From NCBI GenBank assembly GCA_020639075.1, contig JACKHI010000001.1, positions 3,844,001-3,908,000 of the forward strand: a DNA stretch of 64,000 nucleotides. The letters are read 5' to 3'. Both the position numbers and the translations under genes were made by a program. Shown one piece after another: positions 52,389-60,115 of this stretch. The stretch is from Phycisphaerales bacterium. Lineage in GTDB: Bacteria; Planctomycetota; Phycisphaerae; UBA1845; UTPLA1. Position 1 is the stretch's first letter; the number at the start of each line of letters is the position of its first letter. The notes below the pieces were generated by a model that saw nothing but the letters and a program-made list of their open reading frames with translations, did no database searches and had not been told where the DNA came from.

Positions 52389-53618
52389 ATGCGCAAGATG
52401 TATGCAGCGTGTGCCGGGATCGACGTTCACAAGAAGAATGTCGTTGTTTGCCTGTTGAAGGTCGATTCAAAGGGTCAGATCTCGCGCGAGGTCAGGTCGT
52501 TTGGAACCTCGACAGGGGCTTTGTTGGAGCTTCTAGACTGGCTGGTGCTGTCGAGCTGTGAGAGCGTAGCGATGGAGAGTACCGGAGTTTATTGGAAGCC
52601 GGTATTCAATCTCCTCGATTCGTCGATGGAGGTCGTGCTGGTGAATGCCCAGCATGTCAAGGCACTGCCGGGTCGCAAGACGGACGTAAAGGATTGTGAA
52701 TGGCTCGCCGAATTGCACTTGCATGGCTTGATTCAAGCGAGCTTTATCCCACCTCGCGAGATTCGCGAATTGCGAGATTTTGTTCGCACGCGTATGACGC
52801 TCACGGCCGAGCGGGCAAAGCATGTGAATCGAATTCAGAAGGTGCTCGAAGACGCCAACCTGAAGCTGAGCAGCGTCGCCACCGATGTGCTTGGCGTCTC
52901 AGGACGCCTGATGTTGAACGCCATCGTGGCCGGGGAGATCGATCCCGGCATCTTGGCCGATCTGGCGCGGGGCCGAATGCGGTCGAAACGACCTGAGCTT
53001 CGCGATGCCTTGACGGGGCGTATTCGTCCACACCATCGCCTCCTGTTGCAGACGCATTTGAATCTAATCGACGGTCTCGATGAAGCGATCGCAACGTTGA
53101 CGGCGCAGATCGAGGAATGCATGCGCCCTTTTGCAGAGCTTCGTGAACGACTCACGACGATCCCGGGTGTGGGGAACGAAGTGGCGACGGTGTTCATCAG
53201 TGAGATGGGTGTGGACATGTCGCCCTGGCCGACGTTTCGACATGCCGCCTCATGGGCCGGGTTGTGCCCGGGCCATCACGAGAGTGCCGGCAAACGCAAA
53301 AGCGGCCGTACGCGGCACGGGAATCGATGGATCAAGCAGGTGTTCACGCAGGCCGCATGGTCGGCACAGCGAGCGAACGGTACTTATCTTCAAGCCCACT
53401 TTCGAAGGATTCGGTCAAAACGAGGCCCCCGCAAGGCCGCCGTCGCAGTGGCCCACAGCATACTCGTTCGATGCTATCTGCTCGCAAAAACGGGAGACGA
53501 CTACAAGGACCTCGGTTCAACATACTTTGACGACCGTGCCAAGACGGCCATTACCCAGCGACTGGTTCGAAGACTTAAGAACCTTGGATACCAAGTCGAG
53601 TTGACAAACGCAGCTTAG
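52389..53618 (+). CDS. IS110-family transposase
   Basis: A 409-residue DEDD transposase. The RuvC-like N-domain has Asp12 (AGIDVHKKNVVV), Glu in VAMESTGVYWKP, and Asp residues in KTDVKDCEWLAEL. The C-domain (Transposase_20) contains TTIPGVGNEVATVF and HHESAGKRKSGRTRHGNRW with the catalytic serine. The ATG at 52389 follows GGGAGG by seven bases; the longer frame from 52197 would run through the non-coding end. It is identical at protein level to the copy at 55076. Both appear intact. Confidence 0.92.
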   Translation: MRKMYAACAGIDVHKKNVVVCLLKVDSKGQISREVRSFGTSTGALLELLDWLVLSSCESVAMESTGVYWKPVFNLLDSSMEVVLVNAQHVKALPGRKTDVKDCEWLAELHLHGLIQASFIPPREIRELRDFVRTRMTLTAERAKHVNRIQKVLEDANLKLSSVATDVLGVSGRLMLNAIVAGEIDPGILADLARGRMRSKRPELRDALTGRIRPHHRLLLQTHLNLIDGLDEAIATLTAQIEECMRPFAELRERLTTIPGVGNEVATVFISEMGVDMSPWPTFRHAASWAGLCPGHHESAGKRKSGRTRHGNRWIKQVFTQAAWSAQRANGTYLQAHFRRIRSKRGPRKAAVAVAHSILVRCYLLAKTGDDYKDLGSTYFDDRAKTAITQRLVRRLKNLGYQVELTNAA

Positions 53619-54273
53619 ACGAGATTTTCAGAGCAGCCGACGGGGGGTGGGTTCGAGAAGGGGATCTTGCACCAGCTGAGGGGGAGCGTGTGCGAGAGGG
53701 GGTTCTCGCACCAGCGGCGCTGTTGTCGTCGATGTTTGCGGTAATTGCGTCGGCGAGTTGGTTGTCTTCGCGCTGGGCAAGTTCGCGGAGTTCGCGAACC
53801 ATTGCGGCGAGGTCGTCAGTGTGTTCGGCGGCGTCCTTTCGTGAGTTGCGCGGCAGGAGATTGAAGCGGGTGATGACGGCCAGTGCCGTGACGCTGGCAC
53901 GGTACGCCTCGGTGAGTCGTTGGATCTTGCGGGGACTCGCCTCTTCGAATGCGAGTAGTTCGAGGAGTCCCTGCGCAAGGGCGCGGGTGATCAGGCGGGG
54001 GACGTTGTTGTCGGGGTCGGGCATCGCGGCAGCAGTTTCGATAAGCGAGGCTTCGGCGCGGATCCGACGGGCGTAGCGATAGAAGGCGTGGTAGCCGATA
54101 CCTTGATCCTGTAATTGGAATTGCTCATGCACTTCCTTGATGGTTGCGGGGCGGCGTTCGACGATCGCAATGTTGATTTCGCGCCGGAGAGATGCGTCGA
54201 TGCGTTTGAAGACGCTGCTGTTGGATTCGCGGGCGAAGGCGAGGTCGAGATTGGTCGGCGTCTTCGTGTTCAT
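53575..54273 (-). pseudogene. Helical DNA-binding-like protein, C-terminus lost into a repeat
   Basis: The N-terminal ~175 residues look like a real helical protein (TIKEVHEQFQLQDQGIGYHAFYRYARR resembles a helix-turn-helix, as in phage Mu gp27/DUF3486-like proteins). The start has an excellent ribosome-binding site (AAAGGAG before the ATG at 54273). From about residue 190 the frame runs through hairpin repeats (Ser/Pro/Arg-rich text) and then antisense into the end of the IS110 transposase, where it stops. The original 3' end has therefore probably been replaced. It is the only gene-like unit between the two IS copies. Confidence 0.5.
53640..53725. repeat. Degenerate paired-hairpin repeats
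   Basis: Two imperfect copies of the (G)GTGCGAGA...TTCTCGCACCAG hairpin, related to 52100-52135, abut the end of the first IS110 copy. Confidence 0.65.
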
Positions 54274-54458
54274 GGGCTAACTCCTTTTCAGCGTTCGCTT
54301 TGCGAATGTTTGTGCGAAAAGTCAAAAGTGCAATTGCCCGCAAATCGCCGCAAACGCGGCGGGGCAGCCCGATCGGTCGCGTGCGCCAACGCGGTGCAGC
54401 GTACCTAATTGTGTACTTGATCGGGGGACCGGGCGGGTTGAGGGGTCGTGGTTCAGCA

Positions 54459-54529
54459 AAAGTCAGGACAGTTACTACTTTTCCGGCGGCAGCGGATTGC
54501 GTGAAGAAAGTAGTAACTGTCCTGGCTTT
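54459..54529. repeat. 23-bp inverted repeat with 25-base loop
   Basis: The arms 54459-54481 and 54507-54529 are complementary with one mismatch (core GGACAGTTACTACTTT / AAAGTAGTAACTGTCC). The right arm is followed by repeated CTTTCTGG words. It may be a palindromic mini-element or the footprint of a lost transposon. Confidence 0.8.
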
Positions 54530-54555
54530 CTGGTCCTGGCTTTCTGGCTGTCACA

Positions 54556-54629
54556 AGCGCCTGATGGACGGCGGGACGCTGATGAAGTGCGGCGAGTTCG
54601 GCGACGCGGTGATTCAGCACATGGGCTAG
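54556..54629 (+). pseudogene. Diverged 3' fragment of an icd gene
   Basis: Encodes LMDGGTLMKCGEFGDAVIQH plus MG and the stop codon, against LMDGAKLLKCSEFGDAVIQH in icd. The first 38 bases differ at six positions, while the last 36 are identical and part of the long repeat. There is no upstream icd sequence. Confidence 0.8.
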
Positions 54630-54684
54630 GTGAAGGGATCGAGGATTCTAGGGATCCAGGGATCGAGTGAGTGAGTCTTCCGAG

Positions 54685-54711
54685 CCGCCGCAGTGATGCG
54701 GCGGTTTTTTT
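54685..54711 (+). terminator. Terminator hairpin, copy 2
   Basis: Exact copy of the icd terminator at 51998-52024, now behind only an icd fragment. Confidence 0.85.
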
Positions 54712-54858
54712 CTGCGCGGTTGTTCACGTTCTGTTGGATTATCGTGTTGGTCCTGAATGCGCCAGCTTGGCGGGAAGGGATTCCCGCGGGGAGTGGGTGC
54801 GAGAAGGGATTCTCGCACCAGGACATCATGATCGCATTGCTCGCCATTTCGGATGAAA

Positions 54859-56309
54859 ATGTGGTGGCTCGGGGGGGACTGCGATGACAAGGTCGGTTAC
54901 CGCTTGGCGTCGCGAGCCCGTGCACCAGGATGACCCGGGCGTCCGGAGGCGCCGTATCATGTCGCCCGTCGTGGATGGCCGGTCGCAGCGATCGGCCACT
55001 CGGCGGAGCACGCAGAGCAGACTCTTTTTGAACGGACGCTCCTTCGCAGGGTTCTTTCGAGCGGGAGGTTCACTCATGCGCAAGATGTATGCAGCGTGTG
55101 CCGGGATCGACGTTCACAAGAAGAATGTCGTTGTTTGCCTGTTGAAGGTCGATTCAAAGGGTCAGATCTCGCGCGAGGTCAGGTCGTTTGGAACCTCGAC
55201 AGGGGCTTTGTTGGAGCTTCTAGACTGGCTGGTGCTGTCGAGCTGTGAGAGCGTAGCGATGGAGAGTACCGGAGTTTATTGGAAGCCGGTATTCAATCTC
55301 CTCGATTCGTCGATGGAGGTCGTGCTGGTGAATGCCCAGCATGTCAAGGCACTGCCGGGTCGCAAGACGGACGTAAAGGATTGTGAATGGCTCGCCGAAT
55401 TGCACTTGCATGGCTTGATTCAAGCGAGCTTTATCCCACCTCGCGAGATTCGCGAATTGCGAGATTTTGTTCGCACGCGTATGACGCTCACGGCCGAGCG
55501 GGCAAAGCATGTGAATCGAATTCAGAAGGTGCTCGAAGACGCCAACCTGAAGCTGAGCAGCGTCGCCACCGATGTGCTTGGCGTCTCAGGACGCCTGATG
55601 TTGAACGCCATCGTGGCCGGGGAGATCGATCCCGGCATCTTGGCCGATCTGGCGCGGGGCCGAATGCGGTCGAAACGACCTGAGCTTCGCGATGCCTTGA
55701 CGGGGCGTATTCGTCCACACCATCGCCTCCTGTTGCAGACGCATTTGAATCTAATCGACGGTCTCGATGAAGCGATCGCAACGTTGACGGCGCAGATCGA
55801 GGAATGCATGCGCCCTTTTGCAGAGCTTCGTGAACGACTCACGACGATCCCGGGTGTGGGGAACGAAGTGGCGACGGTGTTCATCAGTGAGATGGGTGTG
55901 GACATGTCGCCCTGGCCGACGTTTCGACATGCCGCCTCATGGGCCGGGTTGTGCCCGGGCCATCACGAGAGTGCCGGCAAACGCAAAAGCGGCCGTACGC
56001 GGCACGGGAATCGATGGATCAAGCAGGTGTTCACGCAGGCCGCATGGTCGGCACAGCGAGCGAACGGTACTTATCTTCAAGCCCACTTTCGAAGGATTCG
56101 GTCAAAACGAGGCCCCCGCAAGGCCGCCGTCGCAGTGGCCCACAGCATACTCGTTCGATGCTATCTGCTCGCAAAAACGGGAGACGACTACAAGGACCTC
56201 GGTTCAACATACTTTGACGACCGTGCCAAGACGGCCATTACCCAGCGACTGGTTCGAAGACTTAAGAACCTTGGATACCAAGTCGAGTTGACAAACGCAG
56301 CTTAGACGA
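54859..56309 (+). mobile_element. IS110-family insertion sequence, copy 2
   Basis: Counterpart of 52172-53622, with estimated boundaries, the same upstream non-coding segment and one intact transposase gene. Confidence 0.7.
55076..56305 (+). CDS. IS110-family transposase (second copy)
   Basis: A 409-residue protein identical to the product of 52389-53618, with the same DEDD and serine motifs and the same GGGAGG before the ATG. Because the coding sequences are identical, the duplication is recent or kept identical by gene conversion. Confidence 0.92.
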   Translation: MRKMYAACAGIDVHKKNVVVCLLKVDSKGQISREVRSFGTSTGALLELLDWLVLSSCESVAMESTGVYWKPVFNLLDSSMEVVLVNAQHVKALPGRKTDVKDCEWLAELHLHGLIQASFIPPREIRELRDFVRTRMTLTAERAKHVNRIQKVLEDANLKLSSVATDVLGVSGRLMLNAIVAGEIDPGILADLARGRMRSKRPELRDALTGRIRPHHRLLLQTHLNLIDGLDEAIATLTAQIEECMRPFAELRERLTTIPGVGNEVATVFISEMGVDMSPWPTFRHAASWAGLCPGHHESAGKRKSGRTRHGNRWIKQVFTQAAWSAQRANGTYLQAHFRRIRSKRGPRKAAVAVAHSILVRCYLLAKTGDDYKDLGSTYFDDRAKTAITQRLVRRLKNLGYQVELTNAA

Positions 56310-56527
56310 GATTTTCAGAGCAGCATCGCCAGCGAACGTCGATGGTGCTCTTTCGGCAACGTTGACATCGCGCTGCGATGCGAGCCTAGGGATGGCGTCT
56401 CTGTCATTTCTGTGTGAGCGTTTGAGAAGTCGAGCGGGTGGTGGCTTGGCTCTTTGCGGAATTCCCGGGGGTATATTCAGGGTACGTTTGGTTGGTGTTT
56501 TCTTGTGGTAAGTCGACACTCGGAAGT

Positions 56528-56705
56528 TTGTAGCGCCATTTCAGGGCTTGACTGCCAGGCGGGATCGTTACCCAGGGCTGCGTTTGCCCGCCTTGCGGGC
56601 GGCAATTGCCCTGGGCTACCATAGATCGCTCTTTCAGAGCGAATTTTGGTGTTTTCGCGACGTTGATTTCCCGGACAGTGTCGCCTTTGAGGGCAAGCAT
56701 GGGAT
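56528..56705 (+). repeat. Composite triple-hairpin intergenic element
   Basis: Blocks in order: GCCATTTCAGGGC (imperfect), a long stem CCCAGGGC...GCCCTGGG with an inner GCCCGCCTTGCGGGC, and GCTCTTTCAGAGC. It ends with CCCGGACAGTGTCGCC...GGGCAAGCATGG, shared with 37640-37675. No gene in 56306-56726. Confidence 0.8.
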
Positions 56706-56726
56706 TCGGCGTTGTGGGGCGACAGC

Positions 56727-57356
56727 ATGCCGAATCATCCTCAACGGATTATTTCAACCCGCGTCGAGTCGGCCGGCTCTGTTGGTCAGGATCGCGTCGC
56801 CGTTATTCCCTGCGACACGGCGACGGTTGTCGTCGTGGCGGATGGGGCTGGTGGGTCTGATGATGGGGGGCGGGCAGCGGATTTTGTTGTTGATGCAATT
56901 CGTCAGGCGGCTGGTGCGGGCGGCTCGGATATAGGCAGGGGTCTATATTGGCAGGATGTGTTGTTGCGGGCTGATCGTGCGCTGGCGGCGTTGGCGTCGG
57001 GCGAGACGACGGCGATTGTCGTGGCCATCATGGACGAACACATGGTCGGAGCCAGTGTCGGGGATTCGCAGGCATGGTTGATTGCGGGGCGCGATGTGGA
57101 CGTGCTGACGGAGCGGCAGCGCCGCAAACCGTTGATCGGTGATGGCGGGGCGATGCCGGTCGCGTTTGAGCGCGTGCATCTCGGGCGTACGCTGCTTGTT
57201 GGTAGCGATGGGCTGTTCAATTATGTCCCGTTGGATCGCATGTTGCAGATTGTGGCGTCGGAGCCGGTCGAGAATGCTCCGAATGCGCTCATCGACGCCG
57301 CACGGTTGCGCAGTGGTGCGTTGCAGGATGACATCGGTGTGGTGATCGCGAGTTGA
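56727..57356 (+). CDS. PP2C-family serine/threonine phosphatase
   Basis: A 209-residue compact PP2C. Metal-binding motifs VVVADGAGG (with Asp), GASVGDSQAWLI, LLVGSDGLFNYV and QDDIGVVIA at the end are all present, in the usual order. It lacks extra domains. It could reverse the action of Hanks-type kinases such as those at 1863 and 27320, but no partner kinase is adjacent. I prefer ATG at 56727 to the TTG at 56712; the ribosome-binding site is weak. Confidence 0.85.
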   Translation: MPNHPQRIISTRVESAGSVGQDRVAVIPCDTATVVVVADGAGGSDDGGRAADFVVDAIRQAAGAGGSDIGRGLYWQDVLLRADRALAALASGETTAIVVAIMDEHMVGASVGDSQAWLIAGRDVDVLTERQRRKPLIGDGGAMPVAFERVHLGRTLLVGSDGLFNYVPLDRMLQIVASEPVENAPNALIDAARLRSGALQDDIGVVIAS

Positions 57357-57365
57357 TCGGGGCTA

Positions 57366-57587
57366 TCAGCCGGTAGGCGGAAGATTTCTTTCGATGCGTC
57401 GATCGGGAACCAGCCAGATGCAGGCGATCAAGGCGTAGATCGTGATCGTGATCGCGATGGCGGGGGACTTGATTGCAATGGCGATCGCGACCAGGTAGCC
57501 GATGAATGAGAGTTTGCCTTTCAGATCGCGACCGAGCGCGTTGGCGAGTTCCTTGATGCGGGATTCAGTCAACGCTCGGCCGGTCAT
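57366..57587 (-). CDS. Small membrane protein
   Basis: A 73-residue protein with an amphipathic N-terminus (RIKELANALGRDLKGKLSF) and a hydrophobic segment of about 35 residues likely forming two helices (IGYLVAIAIAIKSPAIAITI, then TIYALIACIWLV). Its 5' end overlaps by about 32 bases, head to head, with the PEP-CTERM gene starting at 57556. AAGAGG directly abuts the ATG, so an internal start is possible. Family unknown. Confidence 0.5.
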   Translation of the reverse strand: MTGRALTESRIKELANALGRDLKGKLSFIGYLVAIAIAIKSPAIAITITIYALIACIWLVPDRRIERNLPPTG

Positions 57588-58299
57588 CCTCTTACTTTTC
57601 TGGTCCGCATTCGGGCTGGCAACGAGCGCGTCTGCGGCGGCAGGGGAGGTTCCGTGGGATGACATGATGCGCGGTGTCGGCGGGACTGTGGTTGTGGATC
57701 ACCAGCCCTACAACAGTGGCGGTCTGGCTTCGGATACTCTCTTTCGGGAAAACGAGTTCCTTCCACCGACGTGGCAGCTCGTAGCCGACGACGTGACGCT
57801 GTCGGTCTCGGCTGTGATCGATCGGATCGTGTTCTGGGGATTCTATCACTTCAACAGCATTCCCTCAGGTGACGAGGCGTTTCGACTGAGGCTCTACGAT
57901 GCGCGGCCTGCCGATGGTCTTCCTGGCAATGTTGTCTATGAAAGCGCCCTCTCGAATCCTGCGCGCAATTTCACGGGTCGATCAATCATCACGTCGGGGG
58001 CGCCGGCGGAGTTTCGATTTTCGTCGGTGTTGCCGACACCGATGGTGATTGCGGCGCAAACGAGGTATTGGCTGGAGATTGCTCAAATGGGCGATCTTGA
58101 TTCCCTTTTCGCTTGGGAGTTGTCCAGATCGGGTGAGCTGACTGGTCAGGCGCTCAACAACGATGTCGTCGGGGATTGGACGTATTCAACACCGATTACA
58201 TCCGACGCCGCGTACCAGTTGATCGCGGCGCCCGAGCCGTCATGCGTGCTTATTCTGTTGGCGTGCGCTATTTCGTGCGTTCGCAGCCGACGTGGATGA
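57556..58299 (+). CDS. PEP-CTERM-anchored exported protein
   Basis: A 247-residue exported protein with signal peptide VILLLFWSAFGLATSASA, a beta-rich body resembling choice-of-anchor or lectin-like domains of this class (FRLRLYDARPADGLPGN; YWLEIAQMGD) and a C-terminal PEP-CTERM tail (APEPSCVLILLACAI then RSRRG). The start ATG at 57556 is chosen for the signal peptide; the ribosome-binding site is poor. It ends just before the repeat at 58374. Confidence 0.78.
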   Translation: MRDSVNARPVILLLFWSAFGLATSASAAAGEVPWDDMMRGVGGTVVVDHQPYNSGGLASDTLFRENEFLPPTWQLVADDVTLSVSAVIDRIVFWGFYHFNSIPSGDEAFRLRLYDARPADGLPGNVVYESALSNPARNFTGRSIITSGAPAEFRFSSVLPTPMVIAAQTRYWLEIAQMGDLDSLFAWELSRSGELTGQALNNDVVGDWTYSTPITSDAAYQLIAAPEPSCVLILLACAISCVRSRRG

Positions 58300-58373
58300 T
58301 GTCGTTCGGCGATTTCGGGAAATGATGTAGGCGCTCGTTGGTGCGTGGATCTGTTGTCGCGCCAGTATGAATG

Positions 58374-58554
58374 TTCTGAGCCGCCGCAGTGATGCGGCGG
58401 TTTTTTTGTGCGCGGTCGTTCGTATACTCTTGGATCGTTGGGTGGGGCATGAATGCGTCGGCTTGGCGGGAAGGGATTCCCGCGGGGAGTGGGTGCGAGA
58501 CGGGATTCTCGCACCAGGACGGCATGATCGGTTTGCTCGCCATTTCCGATGAAA
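58374..58554 (+). repeat. Third, IS-free relative of the icd-terminator/hairpin repeat
   Basis: Shares with 51994-52171 the terminator hairpin (58381-58407, seven T), the GCGGGAAGGGATTCCCGC hairpin, the GTGCGAGA...TCTCGCACCAG hairpin and the end GCTCGCCATTTC(C/G)GATGAAA, at roughly 80% identity by eye. After GATGAAA the similarity to the IS-bearing copies stops, which helps place the IS110 left end. Confidence 0.85.
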
Positions 58555-58589
58555 GTCGCCGACAACGTGCCGGCATGCCGACTTTGGGG

Positions 58590-58825
58590 TGAGACTGTCC
58601 GGGAATTGTGTCGCCCTTTCAGGGCTAAACCCGAGGAAAAAACGCTAACCACGGGTTGCGCTCCGACCGCTATGCGGTCTCCGCTCCACCCGTGGCTAAA
58701 AACTGTCGCTCCTTCGGAGCTGTGTTGGCCTTGGAAACACTGGCGATTACGACGGTTCTGCAAATCGGAAATCCTCACTCGAATTCCCGGGCAGCCTCGC
58801 CCTCAAAGGCAAGCATGGCACCCTT
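58590..58825 (+). repeat. Composite triple-hairpin intergenic element
   Basis: GCCCTTTCAGGGC, a long stem CCACGGGTT...CACCCGTGG enclosing GACCGC...GCGGTC, and GCTCCTTCGGAGC in order, then phrases shared with 37640 and 56680 (CCCGGGCAGC, GGCAAGCATGGCACCC). No gene in 58300-58859. Confidence 0.8.
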
Positions 58826-58859
58826 TCGGCGATTTTCAGAGCAGCGGCGGTGGGTTTCA

Positions 58860-59651
58860 TCAGGGCTCGTCCGTCGGGGTGGATTCGACGTCGAACGGAG
58901 GTATTGCGGCATTTGTCGGCGGGCCGAACAGCCTGCCATGCGGCGCGTCCTGGTGGCACTTCATGCAGGGATCGAGCAGGCCGATGGCAGTGATTTCGCC
59001 GCCGTCGGGCGTGAGCGTTGCGTAGATCCAACCGTCGTCGGTCTGCGGCGCGTCCTTTCCGAGGTAGTGCATGATGAAGAGCGGGCCTTTGTCGCCGGGT
59101 TGATAGGCCTTGCCGTCGCGCATGGCCGGCGGTCGCGGGCCGGCTTCGTCAGGGATTCCGATATCGCTCGCCACGTGCATATGGGTATCGAGGGCGACGA
59201 GCGGGTTTACGGGGTCAACCTCGACCGGCATCCAGGTTTCCTTGACGATTGTCTGACTGACCGGTTGCGGCCAATCTTTCTTCAAGAGCCAGTATGCCAT
59301 CGAGTCACGTGCATAGAGGAAGTAGAGTTTCTGTCCGTGTGTGTCAGATTCATCACTCGAACTGTATGCCGGCGTGGCATCGGGGCGCCGGCAGTCGACC
59401 GGCGACCAACTGGGGTCCGTGTAGAAGATGCCAAATTCACGGTATTCAGCAGCAAGCCGTAATAGCGTCTGCCGTAGGAGTGCATCGCTGCCCCGAGCGG
59501 TTGATTTCTGCTCGTCGATAATGGCGGCGTCGCGAGTCGATTCCGAAGATTCGATGGGCGAATCGTCGGACTGCGGGGCGTGTTCTCTGCACCCAAGGCC
59601 CGGCGCGGATGCCACGAGGCTGATCGCTGAAATGACAGCAAAGCGAATCAT
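58860..59651 (-). CDS. Lipoprotein with one haem c site, cytochrome P460-like
   Basis: A 263-residue protein with a signal ending at the lipobox SAPGLGCREH. The C-terminal end carries a haem c attachment motif CMKCH (229-233) in GLLDPCMKCHQDAPHGRLFG. The preceding beta-rich region and the single C-terminal CxxCH resemble the cytochrome P460/c'-beta family, which handles hydroxylamine or NO; a general redox role is equally possible. AAGGAGG lies six bases before the ATG. It stands alone between repeats and the IS4 element. Confidence 0.7.
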   Translation of the reverse strand: MIRFAVISAISLVASAPGLGCREHAPQSDDSPIESSESTRDAAIIDEQKSTARGSDALLRQTLLRLAAEYREFGIFYTDPSWSPVDCRRPDATPAYSSSDESDTHGQKLYFLYARDSMAYWLLKKDWPQPVSQTIVKETWMPVEVDPVNPLVALDTHMHVASDIGIPDEAGPRPPAMRDGKAYQPGDKGPLFIMHYLGKDAPQTDDGWIYATLTPDGGEITAIGLLDPCMKCHQDAPHGRLFGPPTNAAIPPFDVESTPTDEP

Positions 59652-59760
59652 TGGCGGTCCTCCTTGTGCGGAGTGCTCGGATCGACATCGACTGATGGCA
59701 TTAAGTTTGACGCGAGTGATTCTCGACAAGTTCCAGATTTGTCTTGCGGCGTAGAAAAGG

Positions 59761-59797
59761 TGAAGTCCCCTTACCTGCAAGCAGGCAAGGGGCTTCA
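59761..59797. terminator. Long GC-rich hairpin
   Basis: TGAAG.CCCCTTACCTGC (59761-59778) pairs with GCAGGCAAGGGGCTTCA (59781-59797) almost completely, with a two-base loop. It lies 110 bases upstream of the P460-like gene and is not followed by a T-run. The rest of 59652-60115 holds no gene. Confidence 0.5.
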
Positions 59798-60115
59798 CTA
59801 TGGGGTGGAAAAGGGTGCTATAGGGCAGCGGTCGGGCTGAGCGACCGCGGAACCGTGCGGGTTGTGGTGAAGCCGTGATTTTCAGTGGGCGCACTATCTC
59901 CGTTGAAAAAGTGCCCCTCAGGGGAAGAGCCGAAATCGGGGGGAGGCTTTGCGCTGAAAAATCCGTAATTCTTTGGGGTGAGGCGATGGATCGTGCGTAG
60001 CGGGTTGCGAATCGGGGTTGTGGGTCCGAGATTGTGCGTGGAGATGGGTTTTGGGGACATGCCGACCTTGGGGGTCGGCATGGCACCCGGCGGTCGGTTT
60101 GGTGCCCGGCGTTGT

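Larger units (their letters stand above)
52172..53622 (+). mobile_element. IS110-family insertion sequence, copy 1
   Basis: Boundaries are estimated by comparison with the IS-free relative at 58374-58554 and the shared 15-mer GATTTTCAGAGCAGC (53623-53637 and 58831-58845). As usual for IS110 there are no terminal inverted repeats. It contains one transposase gene, preceded by about 217 non-coding bases. Confidence 0.7.
51907..53637 (+). repeat. 1.73-kb direct repeat, copy 1
   Basis: Identical to 54594-56324 (offset 2687) apart from two substitutions, at 51993 and 52033. It includes the last 36 bases of icd, its terminator, a pair of GGGATTC hairpins and a whole IS110-family transposase gene. 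The homology continues about 38 bases further upstream into icd with six mismatches. Confidence 0.97.
54594..56324 (+). repeat. 1.73-kb direct repeat, copy 2
   Basis: Second copy of 51907-53637, two substitutions (54680, 54720) in 1731 bases and no gaps. The near-identity of non-IS flanks shows that this is a segmental duplication or conversion, not just two IS insertions. Confidence 0.97.

Noticed and set aside
56262..56519. 85-codon minus-strand frame at the end of the second IS110 copy
   Set aside because: Its last part is antisense to the transposase and the remainder has no motif or ribosome-binding site.
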